Shown here piece by piece: positions 22,600-34,650 of a stretch of 64,000 bases of DNA. This stretch comes from Gnetum montanum. Taxonomy: Eukaryota; Streptophyta; Gnetopsida; Gnetales; Gnetaceae. The translations under genes and the position numbers were made by a program. How positions within the stretch are numbered: position 1 is the stretch's first letter; every line of letters starts with the position of its first letter. The stretch is from positions 1,005,332-1,069,331 of the forward strand of contig MNCI01017890.1 in assembly GCA_015680685.1 (NCBI GenBank), read 5' to 3'. Below the pieces are notes generated by a model. The model searched no databases, was not told where the DNA came from, and was given only the letters and a program-made list of their open reading frames with translations.

Positions 22600-24768
22600 A
22601 GTGGATGATTAGTTTGGTTGCTAGTTTAACATCTTAGCGGATGATTGTTGTAGGACCTTGACCACAAAGGATGTTGTGGGTGCTTCATTGGGTACTTTAA
22701 TAACAAAGAGAGGCCTCTTGCTTGTGGAGGCTAAGGGGATCCTTGCCTTGTTAGAAGGCACATGGATCACAAAAGGTTGTTGCATAGGTTTAGACTTGCC
22801 ACCTACACTGATAGAGTTTATGACATAGGGGGCATCATTTATGTTGGATTGGCTCACTACATCAAGCACCAATTGGTCCTATTCTATCATTCTTTGTAGG
22901 TCATCCTACAAAGCATGGTAGTTGTCTGTACTATGACCAGACATCTCGTGGTAATGACAATATTAGCCCAAATTAAAGTGTAGTCAGACTAGAGGCTCAT
23001 TTGGTACTACTGAGGTGGAGTTCCTCCATAGTTTGTAGTACCTATCATATTTTTAGTAGGCAATCTCTAATATGTGTTTGTATTGGATTTTCTTGGCTTT
23101 CAGGAGTTGCTTCAACAATTCAGAGGGTTCCATTAGTAGCAGTGTATAGTTTAAGTGATCCTTGTGCTCAAAGTTGGGCCTTGGGATGGCCCCTACTAAT
23201 GTAGGTGAGTTGGCACTAGAGTTGGTGGCTTTGTGAGCTGTGGCCTTGGGCTGATTAGCCATCGGGCCCTGATTGGTTGCTTTTTTGCATGTGGCCACTA
23301 TTGCCATTGTTGTGTTTTTCTTGCACACATGTTGGTTTCTGTAGGCCATATAGGCTGAGTCATTACTAACTTATGCTACCTCCTCTATGGCCTTCATTTG
23401 GGCAAAGGCTTGGCTGAGGGACTTCAGGGCTAGGTAATATAGTTTGGACTTAATGAAGTCTTTCACTGCACCTTTGAAGATGGCTAGTAGGTGTATCTCT
23501 ACTAGGGTTTCATGCATTTCACTCAATGCAGTGTTCTAGTGTTGGAGAAATTTTGGCATGGGCTCTAGGGGCCCCTGCTTGACATGCATGAGATGGCCGA
23601 GGGTTACTTCAGGCTTTAGCTTGTACTTAAAGCATGTCTCAAACTGGCTTATGAGATCTTCCAAAGAAGAGATTGAGGCCTTAGGTAGTGCTTAATACCA
23701 ATCTAAGGCCTTGCCATTGAGTGACATGGGGAACACACACATGATGGTGTGTGGCCAGGGTTGAAGGAGTAGGCACTTGAATCAAAATGTGACCAAGTGT
23801 GTATTGGGATCCCCTTTACCATTGTACTTGGTGAGTTAAGGCAGCTAGACCCTAGTTGGGAGAGTCTGTTGTGGGACTATAGGACTTATGGGATCATCCC
23901 GGTAGAAGTCCACCATCTTGATGGTTTCAAAGGAGGCAACATTGAGTTGTTTGATCTCCTCCATCAAACTTTGGATCAGGTGGAATGCCTGATCTGATCT
24001 TGGGGATGTTCCAGCTAGTTGCATTAGCTGGGCTTATTTTAATTCAATAGCATAAGATCAAATTGTTGGTTGTGAAGTTTTCCAGTTTAACATCATAATA
24101 AATGATCATTGCCAGTTTAATGTCATAGTAGATGGGTTTAGTTGATGCATCGGCTAAATGATGGACATGGTGATAGAGGTAGGCCACACACAAGTGACTT
24201 GAATGGATGCTATGGTTATCGATAAGACAAGCAGGACATAGGATGCCTAAGTCATCTAGAGCTAGGAGGTGGCCCCTGCATGAGCATAGGGTTGGAAAAA
24301 TGTAGTGGTCACTTGCAAGAAAGGTTGAATTGGCATGGTCACCATCTCAGAGAGGATGGGTGGATAGAACTAAGGAGGGGCTATACTAGGGAGTGCTTGT
24401 TTGAAGACAATGCAAAGGGGAATCTCATGTTCGAAGCAGGCCTCAAAATCATCTTCTTTCTCTTGTGAGACTTCTTCATAGGTTGTCCCTGTATCATGCT
24501 CTTTTGCATGGATGAGTTGAAACAATAGATGGTGGTAGGACTTCGTGAGTGGGATTATGTTGAACAAGGAGAGGTTGTACTCCCGTCTGTCCTAGTGGAC
24601 TCATTTGTAGTCCTATTTTGCCACTAGGTTGAGGTGATCCACTAGTAATCCTACTTCAATTTTGGCACAAACAAAATTGTATTGTTCATGGCTTAGTGTA
24701 GCATGCTTTGGGTCAATCATGGTGTCAAATGTGTTAGACACCGACATGGAAGGTTGATCTAGATTCAT
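22600..24768 (-). pseudogene. Tat-like Ty3/gypsy gag, second minus-strand copy
   Basis: Capsid gene related to that at 1-1947. ATG at 24768 (MNLDQPSMSVSN) opens a frame kept in phase to about 22600 with only nonsense changes (open pieces at 24567, 23349 and 22872 share the phase). A segment LFNIIPLTKSYHHLLFQLI matches YDIIPLSKYHHKLISQLL in the first copy. The capsid domain lies at about 23860-23380 (GDPNTHLVTF, ALDWY, KLYYL). A nucleocapsid knuckle-like stretch, YCHYHEMSGHSTDNYHAL (about 22962-22909), has lost a cysteine (DNY where DxC is expected). Two in-frame insertions of the ATGAC-TTAAACTG motif lie at about 24080-24140 and 22580-22640. Protease follows at 22.0-21.5 kb. Confidence 0.8.
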
Positions 24769-24805
24769 GTTTATAGATCAAGTTGTGAAAGTTGTTGTTT
24801 GTAGG

Positions 24806-25070
24806 AAATGGCTAACTCTAGAAACTACAAAAAAATGACTAAGTCTACCAGTAGCAAAGAAATGGCTAAGTATAAAAATGTAGAAAAATGGCTAAGTGTA
24901 AAAATGTAGAGAAATGGCTAAGTGTGGAAACTGCAAAAAAAAATAACTAAGTGTAAAACTATAGAAAATTGGCTAAGTATAAAACTGCAAAAGTTTGGCT
25001 AAGTATGAAAATACAAAAAAAATGCTAACTATGAAAGCTATTGAAAATGGCTAACTCTAGTGCTATGCTC
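24806..25070 (-). repeat. 26-27-bp tandem repeats in the gag leader
   Basis: About ten diverged units of AAATGGCTAAGTGTAAAAATG-like form start near 24808, 24835, 24862, 24888, 24914, 24943, 24968, 24995, 25022 and 25047, a steady 25-29 bp spacing. They lie between the primer-binding site and gag. A short relic of the same unit is in the leader of the first minus-strand element. Confidence 0.8.
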
Positions 25071-25253
25071 ACTACGCTAGAGCTGGCTATGCTCTCTCAA
25101 GTGGCCAAAATTTTGGTCAAGTGCTAAAGATACGCTTTGTATTTTATCTAGCAAGATTCTAGGGGAATCGATGATAGGGTTCAATCTACACCAATCGATG
25201 GTGGAAAGAGCATGTGGGACAACAATCAGAAAATGTAGAAGGAAATGGTGAGG

Positions 25254-25270
25254 CCCTCCTTCTAGCACCA
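25254..25270 (-). other. Primer-binding site, minus-strand Tat-like element 2
   Basis: On the minus strand TGGTGCTAGAAGGAGGG precedes the 24806-25070 repeats and gag. It is the best-preserved of the five related sites, together with 19809. Confidence 0.7.
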
Positions 25271-25867
25271 AAAAACTATAATGATCAAAAATGTTGGTGG
25301 TTGGAATCACTAAGGGATCAATGGACACACAACCTTAACCCTGTCTTTGCACAAGGGCCTTGTTAGAAATGGAGGTGGAGCAGCCTAAATGGTCTTTTTG
25401 ATTAAATAGGGACTTTGCCAATTGCAACCAGGGTGGTGGGTGCAACCAGGAAATGGCATGGTTAGCTGACATGCAAATGCAAATAACATGAAAGTGGTGC
25501 TAAGGGTCAAAGCAGTGCTTTGTGGTGCTAAGTTTAGAGCATAGCCACAGAACAAGGGTAAGTGTAGACAAGGGTTTCAATTGAAATAAGAGTGTCAACT
25601 AGCGAAGACTACTACCCAAGCATAGTACAGCATGATGATGCATGAAAAAATGTGAAAAGACGCAAGAAAAATACAAGAAAATGCTAGAAACTGGAGAGAA
25701 AAATGGAACACCACCCTGAGTGGCACTGTAGTTAACTCGAAAAGGGTCTCAGAAGATACATAGTATATAGCAAGCATAGTGGGAGTGTAGTCACATTCTT
25801 GGTGGTGTCAGGCCATGAAGTTTGGTGCTCATCATGATGAACCATGCCTGCTAAGTTGGCCACTGGG

Positions 25868-26056
25868 GTGTACCCTGCAGTGCACGGATGCCATAGGACC
25901 ACTATGTACCATGTGGTATAGGGCTGCAATGGGGCCATGGTGTACTATGTAATGCAAGGATACCATAGGACCATGGTGTACTGTGTAGTGTAGGGATGCC
26001 ATGGGACCATGATGTACCATGCAGTGCAGGGCTACAACAAGGCTGTTGTGTACCAT
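25868..26056 (-). repeat. 36-bp tandem array in the LTR
   Basis: Five full units, starting at 25868, 25904, 25940, 25976 and 26012, each exactly 36 bp, plus a partial sixth from 26048. The unit begins GTGTACCATGCAGTGCAGGG. As 36 is a multiple of three, both strands stay open; the 74-residue minus-strand frame with repeating HHGPMASLHY is a by-product. Confidence 0.9.
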
Positions 26057-26206
26057 GCAATGCAGCTATGCATGTTTGTTGGTGCAGTGTGCTTTAGGTC
26101 TCATTCGCCCATGGAGCTAAGTGCCAAGATACCAAAATTCCAAATGCCAAATAAAACTACCAACTACCAACAACATGAAAAAATGGAAGCCTCCCCTCAC
26201 CCCCCA

Positions 26207-26249
26207 CCCCCCCCCCCCCCCCCCCCCCNNNNNNNNNNNNNNNNNNNNN
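26207..26249. other. Poly-C run followed by an N gap
   Basis: Twenty-two C (26207-26228) run into 21 N (26229-26249). Homopolymer failure at the contig edge is the likely cause; true length is unknown. Confidence 0.95.
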
Positions 26250-26273
26250 CACTAAAAACTTTGGGTGTAGGGG

Positions 26274-26284
26274 TATTTATAAGG
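26274..26284 (-). promoter_or_regulatory. TATA box of minus-strand LTR 2
   Basis: The minus strand reads CCTTATAAATA, followed by CCCCTACACCC. Transcription would run leftward through the poly-C/N gap and the 36-bp array toward the primer-binding site. Confidence 0.6.
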
Positions 26285-26999
26285 TTAGGGTTAATCCAAA
26301 ATATGGATCAGGTGGCATGTGCTAGTGCAGTAGGTGGGACTACAAGAAAAATTTAGAAAATTTTCTAAGCTCAAAGGTGACTAGAAAAAGTTTGAAAAAG
26401 TTTCTAACTTTGGTTGCTACACTTGCCGCCTATTACAAGTAGGACACAGGACACTTCCTAGGAATAGGCGTAGCATGGACACTTAGAAGAATCTAGTAAA
26501 AATTATAGTCCTCATTCTTGCTATGCTAGCTACACTCTTGAGCATAACAGGAGGGGTAACCTTAGGAGTTAGAATATCTACCAAATGTCTCTTCCATGCT
26601 AAGCTAGTTTAATAGATTCTAGCTTGACACTTAGGAAAAATAGGCCACTGAGCTACTAGCTATGCTAGCTACGCTCCAAAGCATAGTAGGGGCAATGGGA
26701 GCATAGCACAACACTTAGAAAATTTTGGAAAACTGGCCATTTGTGTGTTGGCATAGCACAACACATACAAAATTTCTACAACCTATGTCATCATTCTAAC
26801 ACTTAGCCAAAATTGTAGAAAATTAGTTGTTGAAGCTGACTACGTTCTACTATAGTGGTGAGTGTGGTTCCAACACTTAAAAAATTTTGCAAAAAGTTCC
26901 ATCATTCTGACACTTAGAAATATTTTGCAAATCTGGCAGTTGAAGCTAACTAAACTCAACACTTTAAAAAATTTGAGCAAAGTGTCACCATTTTGACAC

Positions 27000-27700
27000 T
27001 TGGCAAAATTTGCAATTGAGATGTTGAGACTTGAAATTTTGTGGTGTTTCACCAAGTATTTATTCTTTTTCCATAAAATAACTCAAGTTCATTAATGCTT
27101 GGATGTCAATAGAGATCCATTAATATATCTTGGTAATTCTAGGTTATCATTTCAACAAAACTTGACAATTATAATGATGCATGAGATGCATCAACATAGG
27201 GATACTAACATAGATGATGTATTAATACTTAGGTATCAATGCATCCCTTGCATGTTGTATCAAACTTTCAATCCTAGGAAAAGTTGTGGCTAATATGAAC
27301 ATGTTTAAAGAATCATAAGAAGCATAAATATAGTTAAAAACATCCTAAGAAACTTGAGACATATATCCAAACTAGAAAGGTAATACAAGACGTAAGGATG
27401 CATGCTCTAGAGATAACTCTAAATATAGGGTGCAGATAATACTTCCTAAGTTGAAGGTTTACAATCAACTTACAAACTATCACTGGATGACTAATCATAC
27501 ATCTACAATTAAGTACAGTTAGTTCCATAGCTTTAAAATTCCAAAACATAATTATAAGTGGACACTTAACAAGATCAATATAGTGGATTTACAAATATAA
27601 AAATTAAACATGACTATAGTATAATATAAGCCTCCTAAATGAGAAAAATCAAAGGATGATGACTAAGGATGAAATCAGCATAACATACTAGTCTAATATA
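27000..27700. other. No gene seen
   Basis: AT-rich sequence with only short open frames and no recognisable domain, repeat or signal. Confidence 0.4.
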
Positions 27701-27719
27701 GGAATAAGCTTGAGGTATT

Positions 27720-28860
27720 TGGTGTGGACATGTGAAGTCTCTATAGTTGTGTTTCAAGGTCCATCACCCTAGTATAGGATTATCTATTCTATTTATGTAT
27801 CTATTCTTGCTCTCATAGTAGTACCTATTAATGTTCTTTTGTATTTTCTCGGAACTTCTCATGATACTGCCTTCCTTGCATGAGCTCATGCTAGATGATC
27901 TCCAACTTAACTAATATCCTATGGACATGCTCTTTCAATTCACTACATGGCCTTCCTACAAAAATTTTGACAACATGTAGATATCTTCTTTGGTTATCTT
28001 GTATAACTTCATTATCTTCCTTAAGTCTCCACTAAGAACTACCATTTCTACTTTATGATAGAGGGTATATATATTTTCTAGAACACCCATATTCTCTAGT
28101 AGTATTGGTTCACTTGTATCCATGTGATGAAGTTTGATATACAATGAACTAAATTTCACTTTAACTTCTTGGCCCTCTTAAATCACTCTCTTGTTTAAAA
28201 GAGCTACCAATTTTTATAATCTACTCACCTTGATTACCCATTTCACTTTCATAATCATGTGTATTTTCATGAGCTCATTAGTCTTCTTGGTTATCTTCTC
28301 TACTAACTCTTTCCATAAGTTCTAGTGCTTCTTTTTGGTATAGAGGTATCTATTCTTGAATACGGTTATGATTTGGCTTTCATTCTTGGGCCCCCATACC
28401 TACTAAAAGATACAAAGAGCATATTTTTTTTCTTTTCATATCTAATCTTCTTCCACTCTTTGGATTGATTCTTTAACATATAAATTTACTTCTCCAAGTT
28501 TTCCTTCATGAAAAATGCTTCTTCTCCAATCTATCATGTATTAAATAGTTCAACCTACAAGTGCTAAATTTATACCTCAGGTTTCATGGTTAAGGGTGTA
28601 GGTACTAGTGGCATAATGCTCTCCAAATATTCTTGCAATTATCGTATCTCTACTTGGCTTTAATATAACTCCCTTAGATAGAATGTTCTGTTATCATCTA
28701 CAATTTCGAACTTAGCTCATACTTTTACTAGTTTCATCTCCACTATACTATTAGTGTTCATCAACATGATCTTAGTATCTAGATATACCCTTTATTCCTT
28801 CTCTATCCATGAGTTAGTCCTAAGTTGATTAGTAGTTACATGTATGACTTTTGCACCACA
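27720..28860 (-). pseudogene. Minus-strand coding debris, coiled-coil-like, left of the chromovirus
   Basis: On the minus strand, coding-looking stretches with scattered stops can be read. The clearest is 28159-27956, with MKFSSLYIKLHHMDTSEP and KIMKLYKITKEDIYMLSKF, preceded in another frame (about 28330-28200) by lysine/glutamate-rich helical sequence. The composition resembles the C-terminal coiled-coil exons of the minus-strand pseudogenes at 5.7-10.3 and 57.5-59.7 kb. I cannot name the protein. It may be one side of an older element split by the chromovirus. Confidence 0.35.
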
Positions 28861-28940
28861 ATTAACATTATGCATGTTGGGTCTTAATTAGTATGAGATG
28901 CTTCTTAATGACATATTGGTGTGAGACAGAATGGGATTCC

Positions 28941-29904
28941 TAGTGTAGGGACACCTCTTCTAGTTTTCTTGTTATTTTCTTACATGTGTGTTTTTGTAGG
29001 TTTTTGGCTCCATGGAGACATCTTGAAGGTATTGGACTAATCTTATCTGATATCTAGGTTGTTAGAGGAGATGTATTGAAAGATAGGAGATGTCTAGGCC
29101 AAGTTGAGAGCTTACAGAAGACATCTTGAATTGGTGATAGATGTCTCACAAAATGGAAGACTTATCATATGTTAGGTAAGATGTCTCATGAAATGTGGAT
29201 ACATCTCAACTATACTAGAATACTTCTTAGCTAGAAGTGAGATGCCATTCTTGAATTATCAAGTTTCATAGTGAGATGTCCTAAAAAGGCCATAGATGAT
29301 TGAAGTGCATAGGAAAAATTTCAAAATTATTGTTCCAAGTTTGGAAATAGATAAAATAAGATGGAAAAAGATGAGAAAAAATGGAGGATCTTCTAGTTGA
29401 TCTTGAGAAAGATTTCCTAGGGTTTTTTTCATGTTTGATTCCTAAATATGGATTGTATTTCATGCTTGTATGATGGAGAGATGGAGATATGAGATGTCAT
29501 TTAAGTTCATGTATTGAACTTGAGTAGTAGTGTGAGAGAGCACATTGAGTGAGTGCATACATGTTTGTAGCTCCAAGCTCGATTGTATTATGTGTTGGCT
29601 TGTGTATTCTAGTCTTTCTTGTAAGTTGAGATCTTAGACCTAGGTGATGGAAGAGGTTCTCCATTAGTTGTCTTACATTGAGAATAGCCATTGTATGGTT
29701 GTAGAGCCTCTTGCTCTTCATCATCATTCAAGTGTGTGATTTGATGTTTTGTGGATTAAGGAATCTTGTTGTAATCTTCTCTTTTAAATAATTGAAGATA
29801 GATAATTTTCTTCTTTTCTAGAAATTTGTTTACCTTTTCATAATATGTAGATTTAGTGTGCTGAAGATGATTTAATATTAGAGTGAGACTACTCTAGCTA
29901 AACA
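28941..29904 (+). repeat. 5' LTR of chromovirus
   Basis: It matches 34651-35660 along its length, diverged but clearly alignable (for example TTTTTGTAGGTTTTTGGCT, TCATGTATTGAACTTGAG, GATGATTTAATATTAGAGT). It starts TAGTGTAGG (TG expected; 3' copy TGGTGTAGG) and ends in CA at 29904. It contains several AGATGTCT/AGACATCT motifs. I found no matching target-site duplication outside the two LTRs. Confidence 0.8.
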
Positions 29905-29905
29905 T

Positions 29906-29917
29906 TGGTATCAGAGC
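29906..29917 (+). other. tRNA-iMet primer-binding site of chromovirus
   Basis: TGGTATCAGAGC, a perfect match to the usual plant initiator-Met primer-binding site, begins one base after the 5' LTR. Confidence 0.95.
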
Positions 29918-29966
29918 TTAGTGTTGACTCTTGCTTAGATTTGATTGAGTATTTTTCTCAATTTCA

Positions 29967-32900
29967 AATGACACCTAAGAATAAATAGATACAATCCTTG
30001 AACAAAGACATGGAAAGCATGAAATATACCTTCCAATTGATGGATTCTTGATTGGATGAAGTCAAAGCAAAGGTAGATAGGAATGCAAGTCCTAGTTGTA
30101 TCCAGACATACAATGGTAATGAGCATTCACATTTAGATGAAGTTTCAAAACCTAATAAAGCTGGAGTGGATGATGAGGAAGAATAATATAGCTATAGGAG
30201 TGTAGAAATCCATCAATCAAGGATTTTAATGGGAGGGAATCCTATTCCTTAGATGATAATTTCAAGGGCTCCAATAGTGGTAACAACTTCTTCTCCTAGC
30301 AAGCTAGGTCCAGAAGATGAGGCAACACTTGCTAGAGCATTCTATAATGATGCTAGACTTTCATACATTGAGTTGAAGACTTTTAATGGTGTAGATGGTA
30401 CCAATTCTTTTTCAAGTTGGCTAAAGACACATGACAAGTACTTTGAGTTGGAAGAGATATCAAATAACTTGAGGGTACCTATTACAAAATCCAAATTATA
30501 GGGAATATATTATTCTTAGTGAAAAAAGGAGTCTCATAATTATGAAAGATAAAATGGTTAACCTATCAAAAATTAAAATATAATTAAATAATGTTTGTGA
30601 GGGAAATTTGAATAGTCTCGTTAGAGGATAGAGAATATCATGAAGTTAAAATTCATAAGGTAAGGTGATAAGGATGTCAAAGAATTCTACATTAAATTTT
30701 ATGATCTATTCCATCAAGGTAAAGTGAATTGGAAGGATTTTGAATAAGCTTCAATCTATTTAGGAGGTCTCAAAATGACATAGTAGTAGGAGTTGTCTTT
30801 TTATGAATCATAAACTCTTGATAAGGCTTATGATTTGATACTCAAGGTTGAAAAGAAACTAAGTAGATTTGGAAAAAAGAGCAAACAAACTTCCAAGGAA
30901 AAGAAGAATAGATCTAAATCAAAGAAGGGATTCAAGTTCTAATATGAAAACAAAGATGAAAATCATAAAAAGAAGAAAATAAAAGATGATGAGAAGGGAA
31001 AAGCTAAGAGCAACCAAGGCAAGAAGGCAAGGTCTAAGATAACAACTCATTAAAAATTCAATGCTTCAAGCATGGAGAATGGAAACACAAATAATGTGAA
31101 TATGTACTTCACAAGGTAGCCAAGGGAAAAGATGTACAAACCATGAAGTGAAGGAGACATAAAGCCAAACTTTTTAGAAAGATAATCCTAATTCTCCAAA
31201 GATTGAGGAAGTTTCTGAATGAAATTCTTGCACATTCATGGAAAATGTGTATAGAAGAGACTATCCTACTAGGAAACTATTATTTCAAATTGGGACTAGA
31301 TGTTTACCTAATAGGGAATGCATCCATGTTTTGATTTATGGAGGAGTCTAATAAAACATTATTTCTTCTAGGATACTTGTTAGATTAGGTTTGGTAATTG
31401 ATCCTCATCCTCGATTTTATAAAGTGCATAATTATCTAAATATTTTTCTTAAGAGGTAAGTGAACAATGTACTTTAAAATTTAAAATTAGAGGTTTTCTT
31501 GATGTTGTGAAGTGTGATGTAATTCTAATAGATTTTGTTAATGTAATTCTTGATAGACATTGGGATTTTCATAATGGTGCTTAGTTTGATGGTAAGAAAT
31601 GTATGGAGTATAGTTAGAATTGATGGAATTCATGATTAATTCCCATGACAACTAGAAAAATGAGGTAGCAAAGTGCACTTAATGCTTCATTGATCCTTGT
31701 AGGAGAGAGGTAATATATTAAGAAACATAATGAAATAGGTTTTGGATTTTCTGTTGTATCAATAATTACTTCTAACCATGATGATGTGGAGGTTCAACTT
31801 CCAACAAGTATGCCAGGATTGAAGAAGAAATTTTTCAAAGTATTCAAGGGGAAATTGGATGAATTGCCACTGATAAGGAATGTAAAGCATCAAATTTATT
31901 TCATCCTTGATGCTACTATTCCAAGTGAGAAAGCTTACCAAATGGCATAGAATCAATAGATATAATTGTAAGGGAAGTAGAGAAGTTACTTGCAAATGGC
32001 TTCATGAGGGAATCCATTTTACCTTGTGCAATTCCAATGGTGCTAGTGCCAAAAGAAGGATAGTGATGAATGAAGGATGTGTATTGATTCTAGGGTAGTA
32101 AACAAGATAACAATGAGGTACCAGTTTTCTATTCCAAGGATGGATGATATCCTTGATGTCCTTACAAATTTTGAAATTTTTAGCAAATTTGATTTAAAGA
32201 GTGGTTACCATTAAATTAGAATCAAACCTAGTGATGAATGAAACATAGCTTTCTAGACATTGGATGGATTGTTTAAGTGATTGGTGATGCCATTTGGGCT
32301 CACGAATGAACCTGCTACATTCATGAGGTTAATGCATAATGTATTGAAGGACTTGATCAGTAAGTTTTATATTATCATTTTTGACAATATTTTGGTGTAT
32401 AGCTTTAATGAGGAAGAGCACCTTGATTACTTGTGGATGGTGTATCTTAAGTTGAAGGAGGAACAGTTAGTAATCAATGTAAATAAAAGTAATTTCTTCA
32501 AGAGGGAAATCATATATTTGGGGCATTTGGTTTCTTAAAATCAAATTTGAATTAAAGCTACCAAGCTAAAGGCTATTAGGGAGTAGGAAACTCCTAAGAA
32601 TGTTGAAGAGATAAGCTCATTTCTTAGTTTAATAGGTTTTTATAGATGATTCCTCCAAAATTGTAGTCATTTTTCATGGTCTATATTTTCTTTTTTGAAG
32701 AAAAATAAATATTTTAGGAGGGATAATGAAACCTAATGGAGCTTTGACTTAATAAAAGCAACAAATACTAGTGAACTAGTGCATGCAATTCTAGATTCTC
32801 AAAAGCGTTTTTAGGTGATGGACTTGCCATTAGTGGGATACTTTCACAACAAGGTAGACATATTGCTTTCTTCTCAAAAATGTTGATTGAATCAAGAAAA

Positions 32901-34640
32901 AAATATAGTGTATATGAGAAGGAGTTGTATACTATTATTCAAGTAATCAAGCATTGGAGGCATTACTTATTACCCAAAGAGTTCACTTTAATTGTAGATC
33001 AAAAAGCACTACAATTTCTAAATTTTCAAACAAAGTTGAGTGCAAAGCACATGAAGTGGATTTCATAGTTCCAAGAGTTTAATTTTTTGTTAAAGCACAA
33101 AAGTGAAAAAGGTAATTTGGTGGTTGATTCATTATCTAATGTGCGTATGGTGAATTTTAGTATACCTAATGTGAAAGGTATGGGTGATTTTTTTTATTTA
33201 TATGAGCATGATTTTGATTTTGTGCAAGTTTGAAGAAGCCTCAAAGATTCATTAATTAGTAGAATATAGGAGCTATCATATTCAACATGAACTATTATTC
33301 AAGAATTAAAACATGTGTATTTCTATTTGTGATTTTTGGAAAAATATTTTATTTGAAAAGCATTATAGTGGTAGGGTAGGTCACATGGATAGGGATAAAA
33401 CCATTAGAACCTATAGGTAGGCACTATTTTTGGCTTGGTATCATAACTAAAGTTTTAAAATTTGTGAAGGATTGTTTGACTTGTTATAAATTCAAGGTAG
33501 GTAAAGGAGTGAATAGACATTATATGCCTTTTCCAATTCTAAAGGATCAATGGAAAAATATTTATATGGATTTTTTGAGTGGTATTCCAAAAATCAAAAG
33601 CGGGAATAATGTAATTTTTGTTATTGTAGATATGTTTTCCAAGATGGCATGCTTCATTCCATGAAAAAAGATGAGTGATGCTTCTCATGTTGCAAATTTG
33701 TTTTTCTAGAATGTTGTGAAGTTGAATGGAATTCATTTGAATATCATTAGTGCTAGAAAATCCAAATTTACTAGTAATTTTTAAAGGTCCCTTTAAAAAA
33801 TTTTAGGGGTAAAGTTAAATTTTTCTAGTACATATCATCCATAATCTGATGTCCAAATGGAGGTGATGAATAAATCCTTGTTGAACACATTGAAATGTTT
33901 GTGTGATGAACCTAACAGGTGGAAAAAGTTATTATTTCATGAAAATTTTTTGTATAATAATTCTTTTCATGTTGCTATTAGTAAAAGAACATTTGAGATG
34001 ACTATGATTTTTATCCTAACATGATGAACACATTGAAGAGATTTCATGATGAAGCTCAACGTAGTACTAATTTTGTGTAAGAGATAAGGAATCTCAATGC
34101 ATAAGTGAAATCAAATCTTAAGAAGAAGGCTAAATAGAGAGTCCCCAAGAAGAATGAGGGTAAATGGAACCCAAATTTTACTATTGGTGGCTTGGTTTAA
34201 GTGGACTTGAAGAAGCAGTTGAGAGGTATTAACTTCTCCAAGTTCATTGCGAATAAGATGGGGTCTTTTACAATTAAGACTAAGATTAATTAAAATTATT
34301 TTAAAATTAATTTACTAAATAATTTTGGTATGTCTTTTGTGTTTAATTTTTTAGATTGTATACAATATCATGAACTAGTTAATGAGGAGACCATACAAGA
34401 TAGCATCAATAAGTTGAAGAGGGCTATTGATTAGTCAAAGCCTTTGATGAAGAGGAAGGTAATCATACTTAATAGGATGGAAGTTCCTAATACTCAAGAA
34501 GTCAAGAGACATGATTACTTGATCCATTGGGAGGATTATTCCATGGATGATGTTGTATGGGTCCATAAAACTAAACTTTATAAGCAAGGGGATCATTTTA
34601 ACCCCTACTTCCTTGTTCACATGAGTTCACTTTTTGAAGG
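29967..34640 (+). pseudogene. Chromovirus (Ty3/gypsy) gag-pol with chromodomain, decayed
   Basis: Gag is at about 29970-31150: an open piece at 30253-30501 (YIELKTFNGVDGTNSFSSWL) and a degenerate zinc knuckle near 31060 (CFKHGEWKHK, then C). Protease is near 31330, its catalytic Asp read as Tyr (LIYGGV). RT spans about 32090-32540 ([22 protein letters not shown]); the YxDD box reads IFDN. RNase H follows at 32800-33200 (KYSVYEKELYTIIQVIKHWR). Integrase is at 33430-34000: first Asp kept (YMDFLSGIP), second Asp replaced by Ala (SARKSKF), Glu kept (MEVMNKSL). A chromodomain at about 34465-34590 (YLIHWEDY, then VVW) identifies the chromovirus branch, whose chromodomains may steer integration to modified chromatin. 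Many stops and frameshifts; not functional. Confidence 0.88.
34444..34600 (+). pseudogene. Chromodomain at integrase C-terminus
   Basis: HDYLIHWEDYSMDDVVW has the chromodomain core, with the Tyr, Trp and Tyr that form much of the aromatic cage. It lies at the 3' end of integrase, just before the purine tract GAAGGATGGGAGA (about 34637-34649) and the 3' LTR. Confidence 0.8.
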
Positions 34641-34650
34641 ATGGGAGACT

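Larger units (their letters stand above)
25275..27000 (-). repeat. LTR of minus-strand Tat-like element 2
   Basis: The inner end abuts the primer-binding site, with the GACCATT block near 25410. A TATA box lies at 26274-26284 (minus) and a 36-bp tandem array at 25868-26056. Above the TATA box, U3 has GCTATGCTAGCTACGCTCC / GCATAGTAGG inverted pieces (about 26660-26690; a similar one at 26520-26560) and loosely repeated ACACTTAGAAAATTTTGCAA segments (26700-27020). A poly-C run and N gap interrupt it at 26207-26249. The outer end is not determined. Confidence 0.5.

Noticed and set aside
25832-26056. 74-residue minus-strand ORF with 12-residue repeats as a repeat protein
   Set aside because: The 36-bp tandem array keeps all frames open; there is no start context or homology, and it lies in an LTR.
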